Positions 1 through 13,544 of a stretch of 64,000 nucleotides of DNA are shown piece after piece. Where the stretch lies: contig JAJNNQ010000011.1 in assembly GCA_027886175.1 (NCBI GenBank), positions 124,001 to 188,000 on the forward strand, read 5' to 3'. Positions within the stretch are counted from its first letter, which is position 1, and the number at the start of each line of letters is the position of its first letter. Source of the stretch: Phylloscopus collybita. Lineage: Eukaryota > Chordata > Aves > Passeriformes > Phylloscopidae. A program made the position numbers and the translations under genes. The notes under the pieces were generated by a model. The model saw nothing but the letters and a program-made list of their open reading frames with translations. It was not told the origin of the DNA and searched no databases.

Positions 1-1796
1 CTCCTACAAACTGACATCAAGAAGCTGGGGTAGAGACTTTGCTTCCAATGGAAAAGGGGTACCGTTCTTGCTAATGCTGTCTGCCTGCCACTGATCTTCT
101 GCCTGCTGAAATTCCATACAAATGAGGATATCTCCTCAATGCAATCAACCACCAGACGGAACTTTGTCTGCCCTTGTAGTGCCAAAGGCCTCCTACATAC
201 TGACATCAGGAACCTGGAGTGGAGACTTTGGTTTCCCATGGAAATGCGACAGCGTTCGTGTCTAATGATGTTTGCCTGCCACTAGGCTTCTGCCTATTAA
301 AATTCCAATAAAATTCCATACCATTGAAGATGTCTCTCACGTGCAATCTACCAACAAATGGAAGTTTGTCTGCCCCTGTAGAGAAAAAGGCTTCCTACAA
401 ATTGACATCAAGAAGCTGGGGCGGAGACTTTGGTTTCCCATGGAAATGGGCCACTATTCATGTCTAATTCTGTCTGCCTGCCGCTGGGATTCTGCCTACT
501 AAAATTCCACTCAAATTCCATACAAATGCGAATATCTCCCAGGTGCAATCAAACACCAGATGGAAGTTTCTCTGCCCTTGTAGTGCCAAAGGCCTCCTAC
601 AAACTGCCATCAGGAACCTATGGTGGAGACTTTGGTTTCCCATGGAAAAGGACCACCGTTCCTGTCTAATGCTCTTTGCCTGGCACTGTGTTTATGACTG
701 CTGAAGTTCCATAAAAATGAGGATATCTCCCAGATGTAATCTACCACCGGGTGGAAGTTTGTCTGCCCCCGTAGTGCCAAAGGCCTCCTACAAACTGACA
801 TCAAGAAGCTGGGGTAGAGACTTTGGTTTCCCATGGAAAAGGTCCATTGTTTGTGTCGAATGCTGTCTGCCTGCCACTGGGCTTCTGCCTGCTGAAATTC
901 CATACAAATGAGGATATCTCCTCGATGCAATCAACCACCAGATGGAACTATGTCTGCTCTTGTAGTGCCAAAGGCCTCCTACAAACTCACACCAGGACCC
1001 TGGAGTGGAGACTTTGGTTTCCCATGGAAATGGGCCAGCGTTCGTGCCTAATGACTTGTGCATGCCACTAGGCTTCTGCCTATTAAAATCCCACTAAAAT
1101 TCCATACAAATGAGGATGTCACCCAGGTGCAATCTACCACCAGATGGAAGTTTGTCTGCCCCTGTAGAGCCAAAGGCTTCCTACAAATTGACATCAGTAA
1201 CCTGGGGCGGACACTTTGGTTTCCCATGGAAAAGGGCCACCGTTCGTGTCTAATGCTGTCTGCCTGCCACTGGGCTTATGGCTACTAAAATTACATACAA
1301 ATGAGGATATCTCCCAGATGCAATATGCCACCAGTTGGAAGTTTGCCTCCTCTTGTAGTGCCAGAGGCCTCCTAGAAAATGACATCAGGAACCTGGGGTG
1401 GAGACTTTGGTTTCCATGGAAATGGGCCACTATTCATGTCTAATTCTGTCTGCCTGCCGCTGGGATTCTGCCTACTAAAATTCCACTACAATTCCATACA
1501 AATGAGAATATCTCCCAGGTGCAATCAAACACCAGATGGAAGTTTCTCTGCCCTTGTGTTTCCAAAGGTCTCCTACAAACTGCCCTCGGGAACCTAGGGT
1601 GGAGACTTTGGTTTCCCTAGGAAAAGGACCACTGTTCCTGTCTAATGCTGTCTGCCTGGCACTGTGGTTATGACTGCTGAAGTTCCATAAAAATGAGTAT
1701 ATCTCCCAGGTGCAATCTACCACCAGGTAGAAGTTTGTCTGCCCTCGTAGTGCCAAATGCCTCCTAAAAACTGACATCAGGAACGTGGGGTGGAGA

Positions 1797-2200
1797 CTGT
1801 GGTTTCCCATAGAAATGGGCCACCGTTTGTGTCTAATGCTGTCTGACAGCCACTAGGCTTATGCCTACTAAAATTCCACTAAAATTCTATAGAAATGAGG
1901 ATATCTCCCAGGTACAATCTACAACCAGATGGAAGTTTCTCTGCCCTTGTAGTGCCAAAGGCCTCCTAAAAACTGACATCAGGAACGTGGGGTGGAGACT
2001 GTGGTTTCCCATAGAAATGGGCCACCGTTTGTGTCTAATGCTGTCTGACAGCCACTAGGCTTATGCCTACTAAAATTCCACTAAAATTCTATAGAAATGA
2101 GGATATCTCCCAGGTACAATCTACAACCAGATGGAAGTTTCTCTGCCCTTGTAGTGCCAAAGGCCTCCTAAAAACTGACATCAGGAACGTGGGATGGAGA
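1797..2200. repeat. Local 202-bp tandem duplication of one satellite monomer
   Basis: Two consecutive long-form monomers, starting near 1797 and 1999, appear nearly identical by eye, including the rare variants CTGACAGCCACTAGGCTT and ATTCTATAGAAATGAGG. The mirror region of the right arm has this monomer once: the arm-to-arm coordinate sum shifts by 202 here. This marks a recent single-monomer gain in the left arm. Confidence 0.75.
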
Positions 2201-5200
2201 CATTGGTTTCCCATGGAAAAGGGGCACCGTTCGTTTCTAATGCTGTCTGCCTGCCACTGGGGTTATGCCTGCAGAAATTCCTCACAAATGAGGATATCTC
2301 CCACATGGAATCTACCACCAGTTGGAAGTTTGTCTGCGCTTCCAACTGTACCAAAGGCCTCGTCCAAACTGATATCAGGCATGTGGGATGGAGACTTTGG
2401 TTTCCCTGGGAAATGGGCCACCGTTCGTGTCTAATGCTGTCTGCCTGGCACTGTGGTTATGCCTACTAAAATTCCACTAAAATTCTATTCAAATGAGCAT
2501 ATCTCCCAGGTGCAATCTACCACCAGATGGAAGTTCATCTGCCCTTGTAGGTCCAAAGGCCTCCTACAAACTGACATCAGGAACGTGAGGTGGAGACTTT
2601 GGTTTCCCATGGAAAAGGTCCATTGTTCGTGTCTAATGATGTGTGCCTGCCAGTAGGCTTCTGCCTATTAAAATCCCACTAAATTTCCATGCAAATGAGG
2701 ATGTCTCCCGGGTGCAATCTACCACAAGATGGAAGTTCCTCTGCCCCTGTAGAGCCAAAGGCTTCCTACAAATTGACATCAGGAACCTGGGGCGGACACT
2801 TTGGTTTCCCATGGAAAAGGGCCACCGTTCGTGTCTAATGTTGTCTGCCTGCCACTGGGCTTATGGGTACATACAAATGAGGATGTCTCCCAGGTGCAAT
2901 CTACCACCAGATGGAAGTTTGTCTGCCCCTGTAGAGTCAAAGGCTTCCTACAAACTGACATCAGGAACGTGCGGTGGAGACTTTGGTTTCCCATGGAAAT
3001 GGGCCACGGTTTGTGTCTAATGCTATGTGCCTGCCACTGGGCTTATGCCTAGTAAAATCCCATACAAATGAGGATATCTCCCAGAGGGAGTCTACCACCA
3101 GTTGAAAGTTTTTCTGCCCTTCTAATGCCAACGGCCTCATACAAACTGACATCAGGAATCTGGGGAGGACGCATTGGTTTCCCATGGAAAAGGGCCACCT
3201 TTGTTGTTCAATGCTGTCTGCCTGCCAGTGGACACATGCCGACTAAAATTCCCTACAAATAAGGATATTTCCCAAATGCAATTTCCAACCAGATGGAAGT
3301 TTGTCTGCCCTTTTAATGCCAAAGGCCTCCTACAAACTGACATCAGGAGGCTGGGTTGGAGAGGTTGTTTTCCCATGGAAAAGGGCCACCGTACGTGTCT
3401 AAGTCTCTCTGCCTGCCACTGGGCTTCTACCTGCTGAAATTCCATACAAATGAGGATATCTCCCCGATGTAATCAGCCACCAGACGGAAGTTTGTTTGCC
3501 CTTGTACTGCCAAAGGCCTCCTAAAACCTGACAACAGGAACGTGGCCTGGAGATTTTTGGCTGCCCATGGGAAAAGGGCCACCGTTCATGACTAATGGTA
3601 TCTGCCTGCCACTGGGCTTCTACCTGCTGAAATTCCATACAAATGAGGATATCGCCACGATGCAATCAACCACCAGACGGAAGTTTGTCTGCCCTTGTCG
3701 TTCCAAAGGCCTTCTAGAAACGGACATCAGGAACGTGGGGTGGAGACTTTAGTTTCCCATAGAAATGGGCCATTGTTCGTGTTTAATGCTGTCTGCCTGC
3801 CACTGGGCTTCTTCCTACTAAAATTGCACTAAAATTCAATAGAAATGAGGATATCTATCAGGTGTAATCTACCACCAGATGGAAGTTTCTCTGCCCTTAT
3901 ATTGGAAAACGCCTCCTACAAAGTGACATTTGCAACATGGGCTGGAGGTTTTGGTTTCCCACGGAAAAGGGCCACTGTTCGTGTCTAAGGCTGTCTGCCT
4001 GTCACTGGGGTTATGCCTGCTGAAATTCCTCACAAATGAGGATATATCCCAGATGCAATATGCCACCAGTTGGAAGTTTGTCCCCTCTTGTAGTGCCAGA
4101 GGCCTCCTAAAAAATGACATCAGGAACTTGGGGTGGAGACTTTGGTTTCCCATGGAAATGGGCCACTATTCATGTCTAATTCTGTCTGCCTGCCGCTGGG
4201 ATTCTGCCTACTAAAATTCCACTCAAATTCCATACAAATGAGGATATCTCGCAGGTGTAATCTACCACCAGGTGGAAGTTTGTCTGCCCTCATAGTGCCA
4301 AAGGCCTCCTAAGAACTGACATCAGGAACGTGGGGTGGAGACTTTGGTTTCCCAAGGAAATGGGCCACCGTTTGTGTCTAATGCTGTCTGCCAGCCACTG
4401 GGCTTATGCCTACTAAAATTCCACTAAAATTCTATATAAATGAGGATATCTCTCAGGTGCAATCTACAACCAGATGGAAGTTTCTCTGCCCTTGTAGTGC
4501 CAAAGCCCTCCTAAAAACTGACATCAGGAACGTGGGGTGGAGACTCTACTTTTCCCATGGAAATGGGCCACCGTTTGTGTCTAATGCTATGTGCCTGCCA
4601 CTGGGCTTCTTCCTACTAAAATTCCACTAAAATTCCATGGAAATTAGGATATCTCCCAGGTGCAATCTACCACCAGATGGAAGTTTTTCTGCCCTTGTAG
4701 CTCCAAACGCCTCTTACAAACTGACATCAGGAACGTGGGGTGGAGACTTTGGTTTCCCATGGGAAAGGGGCACCGTTCGTGTCTAATGCTGTCTGCCTGC
4801 CACTGGGCTTCTGTCTGCTGAAATTCCATACAAATGAGGATATCTCCTCGATGCAATCAACCATCAGATGGAACTTTGTCTGCCCTTTTAGTGCCAAAGG
4901 CCTCTTACAAACTGACATCAGGACCGTGGGGTGGAGACTTTGGTTTCCCATGGAAATGGGCCAGCGTTCGTGTCTAATGCTGTGTGCCTGCCACTAGGCT
5001 TCTGCCTATTAAAATCCCACTAAAATTCCATACAAATGAGGATGTCTCCCAGGTGCAATCTACTACCACATGGAAGTTTGTCTGCCCTGTAGTGCCAAAG
5101 GCTTCCTACAAATTGATATCAGGAACCTGGGGTGGAGACTTTGGTTTCCCATGGAAAAGGGCCACCGTTAGTGTCTAATGCTGTCTGCCTGCCACTGGGC

Positions 5201-8200
5201 TTATGGCTACTAAAATTACATACAAATGAGGATATCTCCCAGATGCAATATGCCACCAGTTGGAAGTTTGTCTCCTCTTGTAGTGCCAGAGGCCTCCTAG
5301 AAAATGACATCAGGAACCTGGGGTGGAGACTTTGGTTTCCCATGGAAATGGGCCACTATTCATGTCTAATTCTGTCTGCCTGCCGCTGGGCTTATGCCTA
5401 CTAAAATTCCACTACAATTCCATACAAATGAGAATATCTGCCAGGTGCAATCAAACACCAGATGGACCTTTCTCTGCCCTTGTGTTTCCAAAGGCCTCCT
5501 ACAAACTGCCATCAGGAACCTAGGGTGGAGACTTTGGTTTCCCATGGAAAAGGACCACCGTTCCTGTCTAATGCTGTCTGCCTGGCACTGAGGTTATGAC
5601 TGCTGAAGTTCCATACAAATGAGGATATTTCCCAGGTGCAATCTACCACCAGATGGAAGTTTGTCTGCCTTCGTAGTGCCAAAGGCCTCCTCCAAACTGA
5701 CACCAGGAACCTGGAGTGGAGACTTTGGTTTCCCATGGAAATGGGCCAGCGTTCGTGTCTAATGATGTGTTCCTGCCACTAGGCTTCTGCCTATTAAAAT
5801 ACCACTAAAATTCCTTACAAATGAGGATGTCTCCCAGGTGCAATCTACCACCAGATAGAAGTTTGTCTGCCCCTGTAGAGCCAAAGGCTTCCTACAAATT
5901 GACATCAGGAACCTGGGGCGGAGACTTTGGTTTCCCATGGAAAAGGGCCACCGTTCGTATCTTATGCTGTCTGCCTGCTACTGGGCTTATGGCTACTAAA
6001 ATTACATACAAATGAGGATATCTCCCAGATGCAATATGCCAGCAGTTGGAAGTTAGTCTCCTCTTGTAGTGCCAGAGGCCTCCTAGAAAATGACATCAGG
6101 AACCTGGGGTGGAGACTTTGGTTTCCCATGGAAATGGGCCACTATTCATGTCTAATTCTGCCTGCCTGCCGCTGGGATTCTGCCTACTAAAATTCCACTA
6201 CAATTCCATACAAATGAGAATATCTCCCAGGTGCAATCTACCACCAGATGGAAGTTTGTCTGCCCATGGTGAGCCAAAGGCTTCCTACAAATTGACATCA
6301 GGAACCTAGGGCGGAGACTTTGGTTTCCCATGGAAAAGGACCACCGTTCGTTTCTAATGCTGTCTGCCTGCCACTGTGGTTATGACTGCTGAAGTTCCAT
6401 ACAAATGAGTATATCTCCCAGGTGCAATCTACCACCAGGTGGAAGTTTGTCTGCCCTCGTAGTGCCAAATGCCTCCTAAAAACTGACATCAGGAACGTGG
6501 GGTGGAGACTGTGGTTTCCCATAGAAATGGGCCACCGTTTGTGTCTAATGCTGTCTGACAACCACTAGGCTTATGCCTACTAAAATTCCACTAAAATTCT
6601 ATAGAAATGAGGATGTCTCCCAGGTACAATCTACAACCAGATGGAAGTTTCTCTGCCCATGTAATGCCAAAGGCCTCCTAAAAACTGACATCAGGAACGT
6701 GGGGTGGAGACATTGGTTTCCCATGGAAAAGGGGCACCGTTCGTTTCTAATGCTGTCTGCCTGCCACTGGGGTTATGCCTGCAGAAATTCCTCACAAATG
6801 AGGATATCTCCCACCTGGAATCTACCACCAGTTGGAAGTTTGTCTGCGCTTGTAGTACCAAAGGCCTCGTCCAAACTGATATCAGGCATGTGGGATGGAG
6901 ACTTTGGTTTACCCGGGAAATGGGCCACCGTTCGTGTCTAATGCTGTCTGCCTGGCACTGTGGTTATGCCTACTAAAATTCCACTAAAATTCTATTCAAA
7001 TGAGCATATCTCCCAGGTGCAATCTACCACCAGATGGAAGTTCGTCTGCCCTTGTAGGTCCAAAGGCCTCCTACAAACTGACATCAGGAACGTGAGGTGG
7101 AGACTTTGGTTTCCCATGGAAAACGTCCATTGTTCGTGTCTAATGATGTGTGCCTGCCACTAGGCTTCTGCCTATTAAAATCCCACTACATTTCCATGCA
7201 AATGAGGATGTCTCCCGGGTGCAATCTACCACAAGATGGAAGTTCCTCTGCCCCTGTAGAGCCAAAGGCTTCCTACAAATTGACATCAGGAACCTGGGGC
7301 GGACACTTTGGTTTCCCATGGAAAAGGGCCACCGTTCGTGTCTAATGTTGTCTGCCTGCCACTGGGCTTATGGGTACATACAAATGAGGATGTCTCCCAG
7401 GTGCAATCTACCACCAGATGGAAGTTTGTCTGCCCCTGTAGAGTCAAAGGCTTCCTACAAACTGACATCAGGAACGTGCGGTGGAGACTTTGGTTTCCCA
7501 TGGAAATGGGCCACGGTTTGTGTCTAATGCTATGTGCCTGCCACTGGGCTTATGCCTAGTAAAATCCCATACAAATGAGGATATCTCCCAGAGGGAGTCT
7601 ACCACCAGTTGAAAGTTTGTCTGCCCTTCTAATGCCAACGGCCTCATACAAACTGACATCAGGAATCTGGAGAGGACGCATTGGTTTCCCATGGAAAAGG
7701 GCCACCTTTGTTGTTCAATGCTGTCTGCCTGCCAGTGGACACATGCCGACTAAAATTCCCTACAAATGAGGATATCTCCCAAATGCAATTTCCCACCAGA
7801 TGGAAGTTTGTCTGCCCTTTTAATGCCAAAGGCCTCCTACAAACTGACATCAGGAGGCTGGGTTGGAGAGTTTGTTTTCCCATGGAAAAGGGCCACCGTA
7901 CGTGTCTAAGTCTCTCTGCCTGCCACTGGGCTTCTACCTGCTGAAATTCCATACAAATGAGGATATCTCCCCGATGTAATCAGCCACCAGACGGAAGTTT
8001 GTTTGCCCTTGTACTGCCAAAGGCCTCCTAAGAACTGACATCAGGAACCTGGGGTGGAGACTCTACTTTTCCCATGGAAATGGGCCACCGTTCGTGTCTA
8101 ATGCTATGTACCTGCCACTGGGCTTCTTCCTACTAAAATTCCACTAAAATTCCATGGAAATTAGGATATCTCCCAGGTGCAATCTACCACCAGATGGAAG

Positions 8201-9900
8201 TTTTTCTGCCCTTGTAGCTCCAAACGCCTCTTACAAACTGACATCAGGAACGTGGGGTGGAGACTTTGGTTTCCCATGGGAAAGGGGCACCGTTCGTGTC
8301 TAATGCTGTCTGCCTGCCACTGGGCTTCTGTCTGCTGAAATTCCATACAAATGAGGATATCTCCTCGATGCAATCAACCATCAGATGGAACTTTGTCTGC
8401 CCTTTTAGTGCCAAAGGCCTCTTACAAACTGACATCAGGACCGTGGGGTGGAGACTTTGGTTTCCCATGGAAATGGGCCAGCGTTCGTGTCTAATGCTGT
8501 GTGCCTGCCACTAGGCTTCTGCCTATTAAAATCCCACTAAAATTCCATACAAATGAGGATGTCTCCCAGGTGCAATCTACTACCACATGGAAGTTTGTCT
8601 GCCCTGTAGTGCCAAAGGCTTCCTACAAATTGATATCAGGAACCTGGGGTGGAGACTTTGGTTTCCCATGGAAAAGGGCCACCGTTAGTGTCTAATGCTG
8701 TCTGCCTGCCACTGGGCTTATGGCTACTAAAATTACATACAAATGAGGATATCTCCCAGATGCAATATGCCACCAGTTGGAAGTTTGTCTCCTCTTGTAG
8801 TGCCAGAGGCCTCCTAGAAAATGACATCAGGAACCTGGGGTGGAGACTTTGGTTTCCCATGGAAATGGGCCACTATTCATGTCTAATTCTGTCTGCCTGC
8901 CGCTGGGCTTATGCCTACTAAAATTCCACTACAATTCCATACAAATGAGAATATCTGCCAGGTGCAATCAAACACCAGATGGACCTTTCTCTGCCCTTGT
9001 GTTTCCAAAGGCCTCCTACAAACTGCCATCAGGAACCTAGGGTGGAGACTTTGGTTTCCCATGGAAAAGGACCACCGTTCCTGTCTAATGCTGTCTGCCT
9101 GGCACTGAGGTTATGACTGCTGAAGTTCCATACAAATGAGGATATTTCCCAGGTGCAATCTACCACCAGATGGAAGTTTGTCTGCCTTCGTAGTGCCAAA
9201 GGCCTCCTCCAAACTGACACCAGGAACCTGGAGTGGAGACTTTGGTTTCCCATGGAAATGGGCCAGCGTTCGTGTCTAATGATGTGTTCCTGCCACTAGG
9301 CTTCTGCCTATTAAAATACCACTAAAATTCCTTACAAATGAGGATGTCTCCCAGGTGCAATCTACCACCAGATAGAAGTTTGTCTGCCCCTGTAGAGCCA
9401 AAGGCTTCCTACAAATTGACATCAGGAACCTGGGGCGGAGACTTTGGTTTCCCATGGAAAAGGGCCACCGTTCGTATCTTATGCTGTCTGCCTGCTACTG
9501 GGCTTATGGCTACTAAAATTACATACAAATGAGGATATCTCCCAGATGCAATATGCCAGCAGTTGGAAGTTAGTCTCCTCTTGTAGTGCCAGAGGCCTCC
9601 TAAAAAATGACATCAGGAACCTGGGGTGGAGACTTTGGTTTCCCATGGAAATGGGCCGCTATTCATGTCTAATTCTGTCTGCCTGCCGCTGGGATTCTGC
9701 CTACTAAAATTCCTCTAAAATTCCATACAAATGAGAATATCTCCCAGGTGCAATCTACCACCAGATGGAAGTTTGTCTGCCCATGGTGAGCCAAAGGCTT
9801 CCTACAAATTGACATCAGGAACCTAGGGCGGAGACTTTGGTTTCCCATGGAAAAGGACCACCTTTCGTTTCTAATGCTGTCTGCCTGCCACTGTGGTTAT
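2060..9900. repeat. Higher-order satellite duplication, left arm only (P-Q-R-P'-R')
   Basis: Blocks of many monomers repeat at long range. About 2060-3520 (P) matches about 6570-8030 (P') at an offset of 4507. About 4530-6400 (R) matches about 8050-9900 (R') at an offset of 3517. The roughly 990-bp block Q (about 3520-4530) lies between P and R but is absent between P' and R'. The simplest reading is a tandem duplication of a 4.5 kb unit followed by loss of Q from one copy. The right arm (about 53660-58130) has a single P-Q-R, so about 3517 bp is extra in the left arm. Block edges are approximate. Confidence 0.8.
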
Positions 9901-11378
9901 GACTGCTGAAGTTCCATACAAATGAGGATATCTCCCAGGTGCAATCTACAACCACGTGGACGTTTGTCTGCCCTCGTAGTGCCAAAGGCCTCCTAAAAAC
10001 TGACATCAGGACCGTGGGGTGGAGAGTTTCTTTTCCCATGGAAATGGGCCACCGTTCGTTTCTAATGCTATGTGCCTGCCACTGGGCTTATGCCTAGTAA
10101 AAACCCATACAAATGATGATATCTCCCAGTTGGAGTCTACCACCAGTTGAAAGTTTTTTCTGCCCTTGTAATGCCAACGGCCTCCTACAAACTGACATCA
10201 GGAATCTGGAGAGGACGCTTTGGTTTCCCATGGAAAAGGGCCATCCTTGGTGTTTAATGCTGTCTTCCTGCCCGTGGGCATATACCTACTAAAATTCCCT
10301 ACAAATGAGGATATCTCCCAAATGCAATTTCCCACCAGATGGAAGTTTTTCTGCCCTTTTAATGCCAAAGGCCTCCGACAACATGACATCAGGAATGTGG
10401 GATGGAGACTTTGGTTTCCTTAGGAAACGGGCCACTGTTCCTGTCTAATTCCCTCTGCCTTCCGCTGGGATTCTGCCTACTAAAATTCCACTAAAATTCC
10501 ATAGAAATGAGGATATCTCCCAGGTGCAATCTACAACCAGATGGAAGTTTCTCCTCCCTTATATTGGAAAACGCCTCCTACAAAGTGACATTTGCAACAT
10601 GGGGTGGAGATTTTGGTTTCCCATGGAAAAGGGCCACTGTTTGTGTCTAATGCTGTCTGCCTGCCAGGGGGCATATGCCTACTAAAATTCCATACAAATG
10701 AGGATATCTCCCAAACGCAATTTCCCACCAGATGGAAGTTTGTCTACCCTTTTAATGCCAAAGACCTCCTAAAAACTGACATCAGGAGCCTGGGTTGGAG
10801 ACTTTGGTTTCCCATGGAAATGGGCCGCCGTTCGTGTCTAATGCTGTTTGCCTGCCACTGGGGTTCTGCCTGCTGAAATTCCTCACAAATGAGGATATCT
10901 CCCTGATGCTATCAGCCACCAGACGGTAGTTTGTCTGCCCTTGTATTGCCAAAGGCCTCTTACAAACTGACATCAAGAAGCTGGGGTGGAGACTTTGGTT
11001 TCCCATGGAAAAGGTACACTCTTCGTGTCTAATGCTGTCTGCCTGCCACTGGGCTTCTGTCTGCTGAAATTCCATACAAATGAGGATATCTCCTCGATGC
11101 AATCAACCAGCAGACGGAACTTTGTCTGCCCTTGTAGTGCCAAAGTCCTCCTACAAACTGACATCAGGAACCTGGAGTGGAGACTTTGGTTTCCCATGGA
11201 AATGGGCCAGCGTTCGTGTCTAATTATATGTGCCTGCCACTAGGCTTCTGCCTATTAATTTTCCACTTAAATTCCATACAAATGAGGATGTCTTCCAGGT
11301 GCAATCTACCACCAGATAGAAGTTTGACTGCCCTTGTAATGACAACGGCCTTTTACAAACTGACATCTGGAATCTGGA

Positions 11379-11384
11379 GAGGAC
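11379..11384. repeat. Target-site duplication GAGGAC, one side of left ERV-A
   Basis: GAGGAC precedes the terminal TGTTGCAGTG of the element and recurs at 15122-15127 just after its other end. Uninterrupted satellite monomers contain the same sequence once (GGAGAGGACGCTTTGG), confirming insertion into a monomer. A 6-bp duplication suits alpha- and betaretroviral integrases. Confidence 0.9.
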
Positions 11385-12100
11385 TGTTGCAGTGCGTGCC
11401 TGCTCTGGCCTGGCTCAGTGTCTAGCCTGGCCTACCCGGCAGCTCTCGGCACGCCCCAACCAGTCACTTTGTGGGGGTTCGTGTCTTGTCACTGGATAAC
11501 GCTGTCAAGGCCGGATTGAAGAAAGAAGGGACTCTCTCTTGAATTTTCTAGGGAACAGAGGCTTTATTCAGGGGCGGGGGGAAGGGGGTCAGGATGATCC
11601 CCCCAGCCACCCCAGGCTGGTGCCTCTGGAGAGAGAGACCCTGAGCCTGGGGTGGTGGGCGGTTTAATACTACAATTCTGGGGTGGATTCTAAGTTACCG
11701 TTACTAATAAAACAATCTAAATACATCATGCTAAATTAAGTCATTTAGGTTCTAACAAATCTAGCACAAGTTTTGGGATGGGCCGAGAACAGTTTTGCAA
11801 AATGAATGGCTAGCTCTACTGTACTTCAAAGATAAGAATTAAATGATGGACACGAGGATAATTATGCATGACAAAGGAGGTAAGGCAGGGGAGAACTAAT
11901 AAAAGAAAGATTCTAAGCAGGGGCAAAGCTGTCCTAGAAACTCTTATTGGAACTACAAAAAGTTACATATTAAAACAAGCAATACATCTTAAGACAAAAG
12001 GGCTTTCTTGAATTTTGCAGACTATTCTAAACCTAACAATAAAACTCTTCATGCTGAATTTTCAGCTAAGGCCTGCACATATTATTTTTGCAGAGTCATA
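11385..12100 (-). repeat. 3' LTR of left ERV-A
   Basis: The 716-bp terminal repeat runs in sense direction from TATGACTCTGC at 12100 to CACTGCAACA at 11385. Mirror-copy coordinates give a TATTAAA TATA-like box at 11663-11669 and an AATAAA polyadenylation signal at 11563-11568, a normal spacing for promoter, R region and poly(A) site. Its first 79 sense bases equal the remnant at 15043-15121. The sense 5' end reads TATGAC rather than the usual TG. Confidence 0.9.
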
Positions 12101-12131
12101 CTTCCCCCTTTTTTTTTTTTTTTTTTTTTTT
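12101..12131 (-). promoter_or_regulatory. Polypurine tract of left ERV-A
   Basis: Immediately upstream of the 3' LTR in sense direction is an uninterrupted run of more than 20 A residues followed by GGGGGAAG, the plus-strand primer of retroviral reverse transcription. The A run is unusually long and directly follows the env stop codon. Confidence 0.85.
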
Positions 12132-12132
12132 G

Positions 12133-13500
12133 TTACTGATCTGGTGTGTAAACTTCTGAGCTATTTTCACTGCTGGTAACTTCGTCTAGCGGAAATTCGT
12201 TGGCTGGCTCTACTGAATGCACTGAATGCACAGAGGGGGTGGAAGTGGAAAAAACTGCACGCATGATCAAACTTTTTACTAAACTAAAAGCAAAGGCCAC
12301 AACTAATACAATGAACAACACTAACAGTCCTGTTTTGATCCATGAGCTGGCAACTTTAGAAAGTCCGACACCTGAAAAGATGTTGTCAAACCAGTCTCCT
12401 ATTTCTTCTTTGATGGAACTGACCATCCCTCGTAGCTGGTGGACAGATTTTCTGACGTCTTCTGCTTTAGATGATAGGTTGAAGCAGCAGAGTCCTTCGA
12501 ACTCCTCGCACGAATGTTGATTCAACAAAAGCAAGTAATCAATGGCAGCTCTATTTTGGAGCGTTGCCCGTCTAGTTATCTGTTCGTCTGATAAGAGGTC
12601 ACTTATAGCACGAGATGTTAAGTTTGCTTGTTTAGCTACCCAACATTCTAATTGGCCTAATTCTCCCACAGACTTTGCAATTGAAACCCAAGGTAAAAAA
12701 ACTGACAGGGCTGCTGCTTTTGCCCTGGACCAATGGATAATTTCTGAATTGCAATCCGAATTAAGACTTGTCAAGTCTCTCTTCTGAACTTTTAGAGAGG
12801 AATTTTTCTTGTGCCAATTGAGAATTTGAGTCATGTTAGGGGTAAAAAGGCTCAGCTTACCCAGAGTGCAAGGACCTCCAATGAGACGAGCTGGGATCCC
12901 AGTAAAGGCTCTGTCACTACAAACAAGGAAAAAACCTTTGGGAAGGGAAAGGGAATTGCTAGCAGAAAAAGTAAGGACATGAACAATTTTTGCACACCAA
13001 TTTGTTGCCATATAAGAAATTTCAGCTTGTCTCAAATTGTAAAACGACTTTTCTTGCTCTTTGGGTGGGGTATACATAAATTGAACACAAAAAGGAGCTT
13101 TGGAGGACCCAAGGAGTTCTAATTCTTGGGGCTCCAGGTGGGGGCGGCCGAGAGACTGAGACCATTGTTTCCAAAAAGCAAGGGGATTTTTAACAACAGT
13201 AGAAGGGGGCTCATTTATTTCTTGAAACTCTTTAACTGCGCTAGGTTTCTGATTAAAACTTTGACGCTACCGGAGGAGTGGTTGAGGATACTCTTCTTCT
13301 TTTGCAGGGATCCCTACTAAGCAGGCAGACATGGGATTTTGGGCTGAGGCTGAGGCTAGACAAATGTGATCTTGCCCTAGACTCTGTGCAAGGGTTTTCC
13401 ACACATTGGTTTTTGGCTGTGGGACAATCCAGAAGAAAGCCAGGGTTGGCAAACTGAGCAGCATCACAAATGCAAACACTCTCGAACTACGATTTTCCAT
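12133..13500 (-). pseudogene. env: env of ERV-A, left copy, broken by one in-frame stop
   Basis: Envelope glycoprotein frame of an alpharetrovirus-like ERV, in its family the receptor-binding and membrane-fusion protein. The first ATG is at 13498-13500 and is followed by a hydrophobic leader. An in-frame TAG at 13267-13269 ends that piece after about 77 codons. The same frame reopens and reads to the TAA at 12133, with a 315-codon stretch from 13077 containing a basic VQKRD segment, two cysteines (SDC and LEC) flanking a hydrophobic internal fusion-like region, LQNRAAID, a CX6CC disulfide motif, a membrane helix (LLVLFIVLVVAFAF) and a tail of about 50 residues. The surface-subunit part is short for the family. 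One base differs from the right copy (C at 13145 against A at 50355, an Arg/His change in sense). Confidence 0.87.
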
Positions 13501-13544
13501 GCTGACCACCAGGCCTGTAGTTCTGTAACTTAAAAGAAAAGAAT

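Larger units (their letters stand above)
1..11378. repeat. Satellite array, outer left arm (about 190-202 bp monomers)
   Basis: Head-to-tail monomers recur through the whole stretch. Recognisable landmarks in each are GAGGATATCTCCCAGGTGCA, CAGATGGAAGTTTGTCTGCC, CCAAAGGCCTCCTACAAACT, GACATCAGGAACCTGGGGTG and the near-dyad TTTCCCATGGAAA. Two length classes are seen: a short form of about 189-190 bp, and a long form of about 202 bp in which the AAAATTCCACT segment is repeated once more before the next monomer. Short open frames of 60-125 codons occur on both strands with similar peptides in every monomer; they follow from the repeat and are not called as genes. I do not recognise the satellite as a named family. 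The array runs off the left edge and is mirrored by 52122-64000. Confidence 0.93.
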
